This document shows, one piece after another, positions 20,335 through 31,100 of a DNA stretch of 64,000 nucleotides. Each line of letters opens with the position of its first letter. The stretch's first letter is position 1. This DNA is from Seminavis robusta (Eukaryota; Bacillariophyta; Bacillariophyceae; Naviculales; Naviculaceae). Below the pieces are notes generated by a model, which was given only the letters and a program-made list of their open reading frames with translations, did not search any database and was not told the DNA's origin. Location: contig CAICTM010000370.1 of assembly GCA_903772945.1 (NCBI GenBank), positions 1 to 64,000 on the forward strand, written 5' to 3'. The position numbers were made by a program, and so were the translations under genes.

Positions 20335-22816
20335 ATGTCGTTAGCAACAACTTCGGGAGGCGGCGGCTTCGGCGGTGGAGGAGGAGGTGGTGGCATGGCC
20401 ATGTCGGCCCATGCCAACGCCATGGCGCGTCCAGCGGCGGCTCCACCTCCGCCTCAGGGAGGGAGCATTCCTGGAGGCATTGCTCCTCCTGTTTCAGCCG
20501 CTGCTTTGGGAGCTGATTTGGTTGACAAGCATCAGCAAGCTCTATCGGCGAAACAGGCTCGTGGCGTCTCGCATCTACCCTTGGTGGCCGTCGATCTTTA
20601 TGCCCATGAACCTCTTGTCGCCATGTTCCCTCCCAAAGCCGAAGAAGGGCAGGCAGGACCACCGGCACTGGTAGGGAAAATGAAGCCCGATCTCTATTTT
20701 CAGGGAAATAACGAGACAGCTCACAAGACTCTGCGAAAATTCTTGACGAAATCCAAGGCATTTTCGTCGCTGCAAACAGATGCATTGGCCAATGCTACGG
20801 ATGAAGGAACTGTACGAATGCCGCGTCCTCATCAGTGGCTGGGATTGCGACGTAGTGACGATGCTCCCGAAATTATCAAAAAAAATCTACCAGTCGCCTC
20901 CGAATCGGGAGCTATCGCGGAAGATGCATCGCCAGATGTGGGTGTTTCCATTGCTAATTCCACGCTAGATGGATCCGAGCCTCTGGGTGATGACTTTGAC
21001 CGAGCAGTCTTTAAAGTGAGGCTCCACAATAAGAAGAAGTCATTGGCAGTGTTGCCCGAAGAAGGCGTACAAATTCTACTACATCAGGCGCAATATCATG
21101 TTGCCAAAAAGGTTAAAGCCGACAAGGATGACGAAGATATCACCGAATATCCCTTTGCCGTCGCTCTTCCTGCCTGGCAATGTCACGATGCTTCTGTAGA
21201 ATCCCTCATGGATGCTATGGGTGGCAGTGGAGTCATGTTTCAAAGAAGCATTTGTGCCTTGGCTGGGGCTCTTCGTCCCGGACCAAAAGATGGCAAACCT
21301 AACCTCACATTGAAGGCACTTAATGACGTGCGACAAGAACGTGCCAAGCAATACCAAATTGCCAAAGCCAAAGATCCAGACGCGACGATGGACGAAGATG
21401 TTGGTCTCTTTTTGTTTGGCATGACAGATGATGGCATTGAATGTACCGCAGTACAAGTGTCAAGTGTGCAACCCGACAAACCAGACTGCTTGTTTGGAGA
21501 TTTCAAGGTTCTCAGTAATGTCTCGTACCAAGTGGAGGATCCTGTCAGTACCTTGGAAAAATGCGTCACGGAGCTTCAATCCAACTTGGAGGCAATTCTA
21601 CCAGACATGGAGCTTCCGCCATCAATCATCATCTACGGGTCAGCGCAACATCAAAGCAACATCCATGCCAAGTGGGACGAATTCAAAGCGAAATCGGTCT
21701 CCGAATGGAAGGATATTCCAGTACACACGACAAAAGCCGAGTGTGTAGCCATGGGCACAGCCGTGCTAGGGGCAGTCAGTCATGGTCGGATCCGGACCAT
21801 CACGGAACAACAGGGCGCGAAACCCAAGGCCATTTTGAGTATTCGTGTTGCCAACGTAGCCCCGGTGGCTGTGGGCGTCAGTATGAACTACCATGGCGGT
21901 AAGAAAAAGAAGTGGGAGCCTGTAAAGACAATTTTCGATTTTGATCGTCGAGTTCCTGCTGGACCGTATGCCATTGACTTGAAAGCCTCGGAATGCGTAA
22001 TCCATCGCAAAGGCTCCACGGGAATGTCAGACGAAGACTTTTTGAAAGCAGCCAAGGCTATCGAAGGATCCAAGGGTATTCCCGAGCGTGAAGAAGCCGC
22101 TAAAAATCTACGTGTGCAAGTGTATCAGAAATGGAGTCGGGACGGTGAATGGAAAAAGGTGGGCGACACCAAGAAAGCCCTAGTCATTCAAGGAAAGGAT
22201 GACGAAGAAATTGCCTGTGAACATGCGGTCTTTGAGTTGAGTTTGGGGCCAACAGGCATCATCACCGCTGGTCTCCACGGGGAAGGGTGAGTACTTGTAC
22301 TGTGTTGAATTGTTTTCACGGTACTTTTTGAATCGACGAGTGCCAGTGTTGCTAATGTATGTACATATTGTTGCTTTGCTGTAAAGGGAGTCTGTGGTGC
22401 AAGCTACAGTATCGGCACGCAACTCGACCTTGCGATACTGGATCGGAATCATCTTGGCAGTGGCTTTCTTTGGTGGCTTTTTGGTCAAATCCTACTGGGA
22501 AGAACGTGTCTTTGAGCGAGATACCAAGCGATTGCTGGCGTACTATAAGCATGTTCTTCCTGGATCCATCCAAGACGGCGACCAACATAATTCACGCTAT
22601 TTGGTTTGGAAATATCGAGGAAAGAAAGATAAGCTTTGGAGGATGCTAGAGAAGAAGTATGGTGAACCAGTGCTGCATGCTGATGAGTGGCCTGACGCGG
22701 ACGAAACACCTGCAGCAGACGAGGAAGAGGAGGTTGAGGAGAATCTGGATGATGAGCAAGAGGAGGAGGAGGAAAGCAGTACTGGTAGTGAGCAGAAGGA
22801 AGAACCAGATCTATAG
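20335..22816 (+). CDS. Divergent Hsp70-like ATPase with C-terminal membrane anchor
   Basis: Exons 20335-22286 and 22387-22816 join in phase 2 (GTGAGT...TGTAAAG, 100-base intron) to give 793 residues. The body follows an Hsp70/actin-fold order: a start strand VAVDLYAHEPLVAM where Hsp70 has its phosphate-1 loop, YPFAVALPAW then LMDAMGGSGVMFQRSICALAGAL (compare the Hsp70 ITVPAYF...RxxNEPTAAAL region), an adenosine-side segment ECVAMGTAVLGAVSHGRIRT (compare DEAVAxGAAxQAAxLxG), and a substrate-domain-like beta region. The key DLGTT loop residues are not recognisable, so ATPase activity is doubtful. The N-terminus is Gly/Ala/Pro-rich. Exon 2 adds a membrane helix (WIGIILAVAFFGGFLV) and a very acidic tail. 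No signal peptide is seen, so it is probably anchored with the large domain in the cytosol. Confidence 0.6.
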
Positions 22817-23622
22817 GCATGCATAACGTAGCGAACGTGCTGACAAAGCTGTATGAGTAAACACGAGTTCAGTGTTGGCAATGGGAATGGTGCTTACGGT
22901 AGCGTCAAAAGGATGTATCGCATCCTTGCCTGCACGCAGCCGTCAAATTACATGTGGTAGCTTCGCCAATTCCCATAAGCACCTGTTGTGTGGCTTCCTT
23001 CGTAGAGCTTGAGATGTGATAGGAAACGGATTGTTATCGTCGCATGGCGACAGCGACCATGTTGATTGTTGTACCTGTACATACTTAGTGAGTGCGTCGT
23101 GGGAGTCACAAGTCAGAAACTCGAACTTTTTAGCTTGATGCAAGTGCCTTGGGCCGTGGGCTCGTCATTGATTGGCTGTTGCTGATTGCCGATGATGTAG
23201 ACGGGTTGATCTCCATCCAACGGTACCGGTAGTCCATTGCCAAAGCATCGATTGGTGGTTGGGGGTTGACGATGGAGTTCTCATGCAGTGGTGCAGGTTG
23301 ATCTCTCTCCTCTATTAAAATGGTGGATAGACAAAGATGTTAAAAAAGTGACTCAAAAACTAAAATAGGGAGAAGTTACAACGCGCGCTATACAATAGCT
23401 GAATGGAGTGCTAAAATGCTACAATGAGTGATGTGTCACATCCCCACATGCAGATGGGTTGGGTTGGCTTGTTGATCTGACGTGACCTCCAAAAGTGGAA
23501 TGAATCATTGGATAACGCAGACTCTCCTTTGGGTCGTCAGATCTGTTTGCCCCTCAACAGATGATAGATAGAGTAGGCCCTAATACAGTAGATCAAAAAC
23601 TCGTTTGTCAAAAAGTAAGCCA
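22817..23622. other. Gap of about 800 bases, no gene seen
   Basis: It lies between convergent genes. It holds one TACCGGTA near 23224 and no coding-like frame. Confidence 0.4.
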
Positions 23623-24111
23623 TCACAGAGGGACACTGGGCCATCCAACTGGCGGTCGGTTGGAGCCTGCCTTGAGCCCTTGGAAGACCCGATTGGGTCC
23701 TCGAATGGCCGGGTTGTCTCCCTCCGAAGAGGATGCGGCGGACATGGTTGTCTTTTGGGATTGCCGCAGACTGGATCGACTGTGATACATCTCTGGCGTG
23801 GGTGGAGTGGTATTGAGTGCGTACCAACCCCATTGTGGACTGTCAATGCCATTGTTATCATTCCCGACCGGTCGTGTGGGCATGATGAGTCCATTGTGTG
23901 CTCTATCCAGGCCACTGGGAAGATATCGTATCTTTCGTTCCTTTTCTTCTGCGGACGACGATGATGATGATGCGGACGATGATCCCCCGGCCAACGAGTG
24001 GGATCGAATGGACGCAGTCCTTGTCATTGCCGACTTGATGGGCTTGGCGATGCCCGAGGAACTTCCGGCGGCAGTCCCAGGCTCGTGTCGAACACTCTGA
24101 TCATTACCCAT
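23623..24111 (-). CDS. Small diatom-type orphan with SPQWGWY motif
   Basis: It is 162 residues, intronless, from ATG 24111. The start MGNDQSVR has Gly at position 2 and fits an N-myristoylation signal, so membrane attachment is possible (inference). Residues about 25-58 are Ser/Ala low complexity. The conserved-looking part is the second half: SPQWGWYALNTTPPTPEMY and then NRVFQGLKAGSNRPPVGWPSVPL in two pieces, a proline/aromatic motif I associate with many small diatom proteins of unknown function. No catalytic domain is present. The gene just upstream on the same strand (ATG 25184) carries another diatom-type motif, so the two may be related in function. Confidence 0.7.
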   Translation of the reverse strand: MGNDQSVRHEPGTAAGSSSGIAKPIKSAMTRTASIRSHSLAGGSSSASSSSSSAEEKERKIRYLPSGLDRAHNGLIMPTRPVGNDNNGIDSPQWGWYALNTTPPTPEMYHSRSSLRQSQKTTMSAASSSEGDNPAIRGPNRVFQGLKAGSNRPPVGWPSVPL

Positions 24112-24473
24112 GGCAAGCAGGCAATAAGAAAGTAAGAAGAGGAAGGAGAGGACTTGTGTCAGACTGTGTATCAGAACAAGTGAACTCTATCTACTGTAAC
24201 ACATCTTTCGCGTTGGGCCTTGTGTACAGTATGGTTATGACACAGTAATTAGTGGAACGAACGAACGACGAGATGAGAGCAGGTTGTCAATCAAAGACGA
24301 AAGACTTGAGCATCGGAACAAGAAGAGAGAAAGCGCAAGCTCGGGAAGTGTCAAAAAGTGGGACGGGAAGTGTCAAAATGGATGATGCACAGGCATGACT
24401 GGAACCAAACCAATGCGTCACCTTCCAAGCTGTCTCTTTTTGACAACCACTTCTCTTCAGAATGACCTTTGTT

Positions 24474-25184
24474 TTAAGAAAACAGGGGACCATGGCCAAC
24501 CAAAAGTTCGTTCTTCCAACAAACGACGGTTCCAATGGCAATGGCAGCGCAGCAGCAAAAACAACAAGCATACCAAAGCCACCAGATAGATAACAGTACC
24601 ATACATACATACATACATACAAACACACTCGCATATGCACAAAATACCATTGCCAAATCCTTACAAACATGAAAAATGCGGCCAAAAAAGCCAGTATCAT
24701 GGCAATCTTGAAATGAATCACTGCGCAGGGGGTATATCAAACTGAGCTGATGGCTTACCTCTTCGTCCATGTATTCCACTAGATTGTCCGACCAGCTCAT
24801 CTTTTTCTTTTCCGATCTCGGGAGATGATAGTTGTGGTTCTTGATCATCATCATGTTGTTGTGATCCATGGTTGTCCCAGCGATTTCCGACACGGAAACA
24901 TCGGAATGCACCATGCGAGGCAGATTAGCCTTGGGTTGTTGTTGCTGTTGTTTGTCGTTGGCCAGGTGATGATGATACCCGTTGTCATTGTGGTTGACAC
25001 GTTCCTCTTCTGCTTCATCATCAATGATCATGTCTTCCAAACCGCGCCGCAATTCCCGCTCGGAATCATCAGCATCCTCACCGCCCATGATCCAAGAGAG
25101 AGCACCCAGAACAGGGCCGCGCACCAACGAAATCAAAAAGTTATCGTCGACCCTATCTGCTTCCAAGGGTTGGTCAAACGCCAT
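24474..25184 (-). CDS. Diatom-type orphan; C-terminal end uncertain
   Basis: The best start is ATG 25184 (MAFDQPLEADRVDDNFLISL); a frame-compatible ATG lies upstream at 25253 but adds a less plausible leader. The first 142 codons (25184-24759) look real: an N-terminal helix (VRGPVLGALSWIMGG), an acidic Arg-rich stretch, His/Gln-rich spacers and then KKKMSWSDNLVEYMDEE, a motif type seen in diatom orphans. Right after EYMDEE the DNA reads GTAAGCC, a good donor. Reading through gives a Cys/Tyr-rich hydrophobic tail partly encoded by a CATA microsatellite (near 24600), which is doubtful. Splicing to an acceptor at 24707 instead gives a different hydrophobic tail. The true 3' end needs transcript data. 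Confidence 0.55.
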   Translation of the reverse strand: MAFDQPLEADRVDDNFLISLVRGPVLGALSWIMGGEDADDSERELRRGLEDMIIDDEAEEERVNHNDNGYHHHLANDKQQQQQPKANLPRMVHSDVSVSEIAGTTMDHNNMMMIKNHNYHLPRSEKKKMSWSDNLVEYMDEEVSHQLSLIYPLRSDSFQDCHDTGFFGRIFHVCKDLAMVFCAYASVFVCMYVCMVLLSIWWLWYACCFCCCAAIAIGTVVCWKNELLVGHGPLFS

Positions 25185-25599
25185 GGTGTCGCGGAAGATC
25201 TTGTCTGTATGTATGATATGATATGATACCGTATGTAGCTGGATGGAATGCAATTGTAATAGTGAATGGAATCCTTTTCGCTTGGCTTTTATTAGTGATG
25301 AACTACTGCGGGCCTACCGTATGCATAGCAAGACATGGATTCTTCGCCTTCACAAGTTTTGCGCCCTTGTGGACGTTGAACTCTGGTACCAAAGCTACGA
25401 ACCAAGATACCGCCCCCAAGGGAAAATACACGGCAAAGAACACTCAAAAAAGCAATAGGACACTTTCAAACTCTTAAGAACACGAGTCTATGGTGTCAAC
25501 AAGAGAACGGACCCGGTAAGCACCTTCTTTTACGTGGAAGGTGTCATGACTGGCAGGACTCAATGTCATGTCATAACCCCAACTCTACAGCTGTTTCGT
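25185..25599. other. No gene recognised
   Basis: This is the upstream side of the orphan gene at 25184. No specific signal can be named. Confidence 0.3.
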
Positions 25600-26220
25600 T
25601 GGCTTTTCTGCACTGGCAGCTGGTATTTTCAGGTTATCTGGGTTATTAATAGCCCATCGGTAACCAACAACGTGTCGATCCTCTGCATCTCTCTGTTTGC
25701 AAGGTTCAACCACTCTAGCTAGGCTTGACAACAATTTCAGCTCAGATGGGGTGTTCCAAATATGCATAGCTCTGTGGATATAGTGCCAGTCAGACTGTTG
25801 AAATCCTGTGGCAGCAATTCAGTGCTGGACAGGAGTCCCAATTCAGATGGTTGAGTGTCCATCCACTGGTTGTCACCAAGGCGCACAAAGGCTACAAGCC
25901 AATTTGAGTTCGTATTGGCCTCTGCAAATGATCTGGATGGTCAAGTCAAGATCGAGCAATTCAAGATTGCTGAATTGAATTGGAACAATCTATACGGTAG
26001 GAAACACCTCCTTGTTGAGGCCGCCCATACTACATATAAATTCGGTCAGGTTGGGAAGGTTCACAAGTTGCTTAACGCCACTTGAAAGAAGGTACCCAGA
26101 TGAAACATCAAAGCTACCCCATAGCACAGTGATTTCCAAGGATGACAGAAGTGCCAATTCAGGTGGTAGAAATGGAATATGACAAGATCCAAGCCAGAAA
26201 CCTACCAAAACCATCACAAA
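25600..26220 (-). pseudogene. Decayed LRR gene fragment
   Basis: The minus strand carries scattered LRR pieces in changing frames: IPFLPPELALLSSLEI near 26130-26190, NLPNLTEF near 26050, QPSELGLLSS near 25830-25860, and NSLTGTISTELC near 25760-25800. They match the LxGxIPxELGxLxxL pattern of the LRR gene at 7285-9763 but are interrupted by stops and frame changes. No start, membrane segment or complete repeat block remains. It is a dead member of the same receptor-like family. Confidence 0.6.
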
Positions 26221-28111
26221 CTGGAGAGTCCACAGAGAACGGCCTTTGCGTGCTTTCCCTCTTTCTCGCCTCTGGATTCTTCCATTCAGTTTGCTCTTGC
26301 TAATACTAGCTACCGGTAGCTAGCTTGATGAAAGTCCACCACCAACCATGCTATGCCCTGAGAGTGGGTGTTTACAGCACTTTTGTGGCGGTGGCCAGTA
26401 TGCCATGGTCGAGGAGATTTAACAACTCCTGTCAGTCACGTTATCCGACAATCTCCTAAATCTTTATTCGCATCTGATGCGTCTTGTCGCGAAGTTTGAC
26501 TTCTACAGGGTGTACAAGAATTAGATTCAAATGACTTTGTCAGAGTAAAAACGATATCAGGACTTAAACGTAGACCCCCCAACCCCTATATTGGGAGATT
26601 CGTCTTTAAATAATCTACCTCAACACGTTCTCCGATTTTTGATATTCAGTCTGGGTGAAGATTTATGGCCTTTTGAAATAGTAGCTTTCAACTATAGTAA
26701 AATATAGTACATTTACTTATGTGACACAACTTGAACCCCTAAATAACTGTGTACTCCTCGCCAAAACAGTCCTTCTTACGACGTTTGTTAATGCTTTTAA
26801 CTAAAGAATGGTGTAAAAAGAACACTTGCATCTTGTTCTCCATATTCGAAAACTTAGGGCAGCGTTCACTCAGCTTGTTATCGGCCGACTCCGGTATGAC
26901 CTTTGATAGCCAAATACTGAACACCCTGTATCTGGCGACGAAACGGCTAGATCCAGCTATGGTCAGCGTACCGGTACTGTACGTACCGGTAGCTACTGAC
27001 AAAAGATACCGAATGGCTCATTGCCTCTTGGTTGCAACACATCAAATTCCTGGCTACCCTACCGTAGCTATCATACCAGCGAGAGGCAATGGATCCAAGG
27101 GAGCATCGATCGGGTCAACTGGAGAAGGAAAGTCTGCCAGAATTCCGGCCCTGTTTGGGCTTCATTTTTCATTTATTTTGTGGTCATGGCGTCATGGCTG
27201 ACAACGCATGTTCCGGTGCCATCGGAACATCGGAACCGCAACCATGCAAGGCATAAATGAAAGCCAAACTACAGCTCCATTTTTCTTAGCTTCCTATCCT
27301 ACGTCCATGACAAAGCTGACGATCGATCCTTATTCCTGGTCACTCCGTCCAGCATCCAACCAAACGCCTGCGTGTTGCCTTCTAAAGATAAAAGTACGCT
27401 TGTAGCTAGCACGTGCTAGCCAATTGATTTCCCATCTCAACCTCCGAAAACAAAAATGCCACACTCCCACTGTTTTGAGCAGGATAAGAAGATGATATCT
27501 GTCGGTTTGAAAAAGTCCTACCTACCAGACCAATAATGGCATCGAATCGAATCAAATCCATGAAGGAAGAACAGGGAAATACCGCCAAGTTTTTTATGGG
27601 CCGGGAGTTCGGCATCAGTGGGCGATGACCAAGGTTGGCGTGGCTCCCCTCCAGAAAAATGGTTATCTTGAGTGTGAGGATATCCAAGCTACGGGCGAGA
27701 GAATGGAGTCTAGTCGAGTCATACCCGCGGTACCGGTATCTACCAACTCTCCGTTCACTACAGTATGGTACGTTGTGGGTACTCTACTCACCTCTACGGT
27801 ACCTCGAAATTTTCATGTTTCCGTGGAACAGATCCACACGGTTGTTTCGTTCCGACAACAAGCAATACGGGCGCTCTTCCCCTGAAAGATCTGGATTTAG
27901 ATCCATTTCAACAACAACAAACAACAGCAAAAGAGAAACAGTTTGGTTGAAACGTTGAAGCAATAAGTAGTACTGGTATTTGAGTTTGGTTGCAACAAGA
28001 GAGAGTATTTGAGTTATTATTGGACAAGAAGACAGGGATCAGCAAAGACAATCTGCAAATCCTTTCGTCAATCTACCTGAAGAGCTCCAGCTTTGATTTG
28101 TTTGTCGCAGA
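26221..28111. other. Gap of about 1.9 kb upstream of the giant gene
   Basis: There is no recognisable gene. Three TACCGGTA palindromes fall here: two only 15 bases apart near 26969 and 26984, and one near 27731. A minus-strand frame at 27002-26739 (with ERCPKFSNMENKMQVFFLHH) is open for 87 codons but resembles nothing I know. The end should contain the promoter of the gene at 28112. Confidence 0.35.
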
Positions 28112-31100
28112 ATGGGCAGAACGTCGGGTTCTGGACGAGGAGGGGGTGGCAGATTTAGCGGCCGTGGAGGAGGGAGTTGGCGTACCGGTAGAGGCAGAGG
28201 AGGTGGAAATAACCAACAAGGTTACGGAGTTTGCTTCGAATTTCAAAATCATGGAACGTGCAGGTTCGGAAGCAGCTGCAAATACCGCCATGTTGGCCCA
28301 GGACAAGGAGGAGGAGGAAGTACAAGTGGAAGGCAGTCTGGTCCTCCCAAGAAGATTGCACGGCCAAACGATGCATCCGTGTCTTTTGTTCGGCATCTTG
28401 CAGCGCTACCAAATGCGAAGATTGGCACGGAAGTATCCAAACAAGGAGGTCCCTGGCAGGCATGCTGGAAAGGGCACGCTTCCATGGACAAAGCAACGAT
28501 ACGTCTCCTCATTGTGGTTTTGACAAGAATCCCTGGAAGTTCCGCGGCTGACCCACCACCCATTGTTGCTTGTGAGGCAGTCATCGGCAAGTATTTATCC
28601 GAAGAAACAAAAGCGTCTGCAAGTGATGAAGCGGTCCTGACGGCTGTGAAAACAGTGTCGGACGCCGTGAAACGATTGCTTGGTTTTGAGTGGCAAGCTT
28701 CTCGTGATGATGTGCATGAATTTCTTAGCAACGTGATCCTGCTGGCTGAAGGGAGCCTGCGAAAGAAGAGAAAAGAGCACCGTCTGGTAGGATCGTCGTT
28801 GGAAGAGATCTTAGATGATCTAGAGAAGCCGTGGCGAATTCAGACAAGAAGTAAAGCGTCTGCTGCAGACAATACTCTAGGAGACGAAACAAACAGTGCA
28901 GAGCTCTCAGATTACAGCGCTTGGAAGACTGCCAATATCAAGTGGTTGGGTGAACCAACTTTTTTTGCACCTGCATGTTGTCCTGTGATGAAGATCGGGC
29001 CAAATGGCGTCTATGAAAACCCAGAAGAATACATGCAGACGGTTCTTCGTTTGTGGATTGCAATGACTTTCTTTGGTGGATTCTCGGCCATCGCGCCTCG
29101 ATGTCGGACTCGCGGGCAATCAGGAATCTGTTCTTCCGCTCTCTGGCCGGTTGGAAGCAGTTGCAGCACTGGCAATATGACCTGTCGTAGGTCTGGTTGT
29201 CGTCGGCCCGTCCTTTTTGCCTGCAGCAGGAACAAGTCTCATGACGCTTTGTGTGAGCAGTGTGCCAACCAAGCTATCTCTGATCACATTGGGCCTCCAA
29301 GTCCACGAGCGGCGACGCATATCTACGATGCAACTGTGCTTCGGGTTCGATCTGACGGAGTAGTATACTTCAAGAACTTTCAGAGCAGGAACCCACCTCC
29401 CAGTATTCATTGGAGAAGCACGAAGCGTTTGTCTCCTGCGAACCTGGTGGGCATCGTTCTTTTGGACAGCAGAAGATCTTGCCTCTCCAGTTCGGATCCC
29501 ATCGTGTGGGGGGAAGTTGTGTGTCATGGAGACAGTCGAAATGAAAGTCACCGGAGAGAGAAGGGTGAAGTTGCTGTCAACTTGGCGTCGATTGTGGAGT
29601 TTGACGTGGACTCGTTGGCAGAGGATGGAAGTGTGGCTATCATTGATGCAATGACCTTTGTCCCAGGTAAGTCCAGGAATTTGCCGTGTCACGCCCATCA
29701 CCACGGCATCGTGATCGAGATCGCAGCATGCCGCTCAACTTGCTTTTCCTGCACTCCCAGAATGGATCCCGGTATTACGCGCTCTGGAGAACCAGCAGGC
29801 CACGCGGCTGCCTTTTGACAGCGGGAGATATCTGAATCTTTGGAAGACAAACCCAGTGGAGACCTTCAACTCCATCATGGACTCTTCAGCGTCGGCGGAT
29901 CAGGTGTTCGCTGAGGACAAGCGTGTTCTGATCTCTCAAATGATTCGCGAAAGCGAGCTTGAGCCAATTAGAGAAATTAGAAGGGATGCACAACTGACAG
30001 AGCAGCTTGTGGAACAGCTGGAGGCCTTGGTGATCAAAACCACGCTGGACAAAATGCAGCTCATTGCCTTTATAGATTCCCTGAGGAACTGCGTCCATCT
30101 TACTCAAGGACCACCCGGCACTGGTACGTCTATGCGATGGCTCCTGACTGCTTATGTTGCAGCTAAAACTCACAGTTTCGTTGCCGACGTGTGCTGCACA
30201 GGCAAATCGTATCTGGGCGTTGCTCTGGTTCAAGCGCTGGTGCTGATAAGAACTCTGTGGTTAAAAAAGACAAAAACAGTTGGCACTCCACCCATACTTG
30301 TACTTTCGTATAAGAACCACGCAATCGACGAATTTTGTGTCGACATTGTCAACGCGCTGGGTGCCTACTCACTCCGGAACAAGATGATCCGAATTGGTGG
30401 TCAATGCAAAGACCCTAGGCTGTCCGCCTTCTCCGAGCGGAACGCATACCAATCTGATGTCGAAGTGAAGAATCGACGAAAGATTTTCGATCGCTTGGAT
30501 ACACTAAAGCAGTCCCTTGATATCACCATTGAAGGGAAAGCATCTTCATTTCTTTCATTCCGTCATGCCATGTTCGCGCCAAACGAAGACTCGTCGAACC
30601 CTGATAGCGACGCCAAGGCACGTCGTAAGGCAGCCATCGAAGCAACGAAAATTCTGATGGATAGCATTGGTCGATGGGATTTGCTTCGAGAGACTTTAAA
30701 GAAGTTTGAAGAACTCAAAGATTCAAACCCGAAAGAAGCGGCCAATTCGTTCGCGTTCCTCGAGTTGGATGCTACCGGGGAAGAGAGCAGTTTGCTCAAG
30801 GATCACGTAATGAAGTCCCCCGGCGCAAAATTCATCCCTTGTTTACAAAGCAATGCTGCCCACCATCAGCTGCATTGGGGAGAATTGATTTTCAATTGGA
30901 TATGTGGGCTGCCCAAGTGCATGTATTGTGATAGGCTTTCCATATCTCCCGATTCTTCACTGTGTGACTATCACAGATGTCAGCATTCGTCTGCGGATGT
31001 ACGATGCGGGATTCCAAGAAAGGAGGATCACTCTTATTGTGTGAAACACCTCTGTAAGTCTCCTGGGTGTGACTATCCAACGATCCAAGAGAGGCAACAG

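Noticed and set aside
24598-24625. CATA microsatellite
   Set aside because: It is a simple repeat; noted only because it makes the read-through C-terminus of the neighbouring gene doubtful.
27990-28523. Plus-strand frame of 177 codons at the start of the giant gene
   Set aside because: It runs in another frame across the CCCH-finger exon; the frame from 28112 carries the recognisable finger and joins to the helicase.
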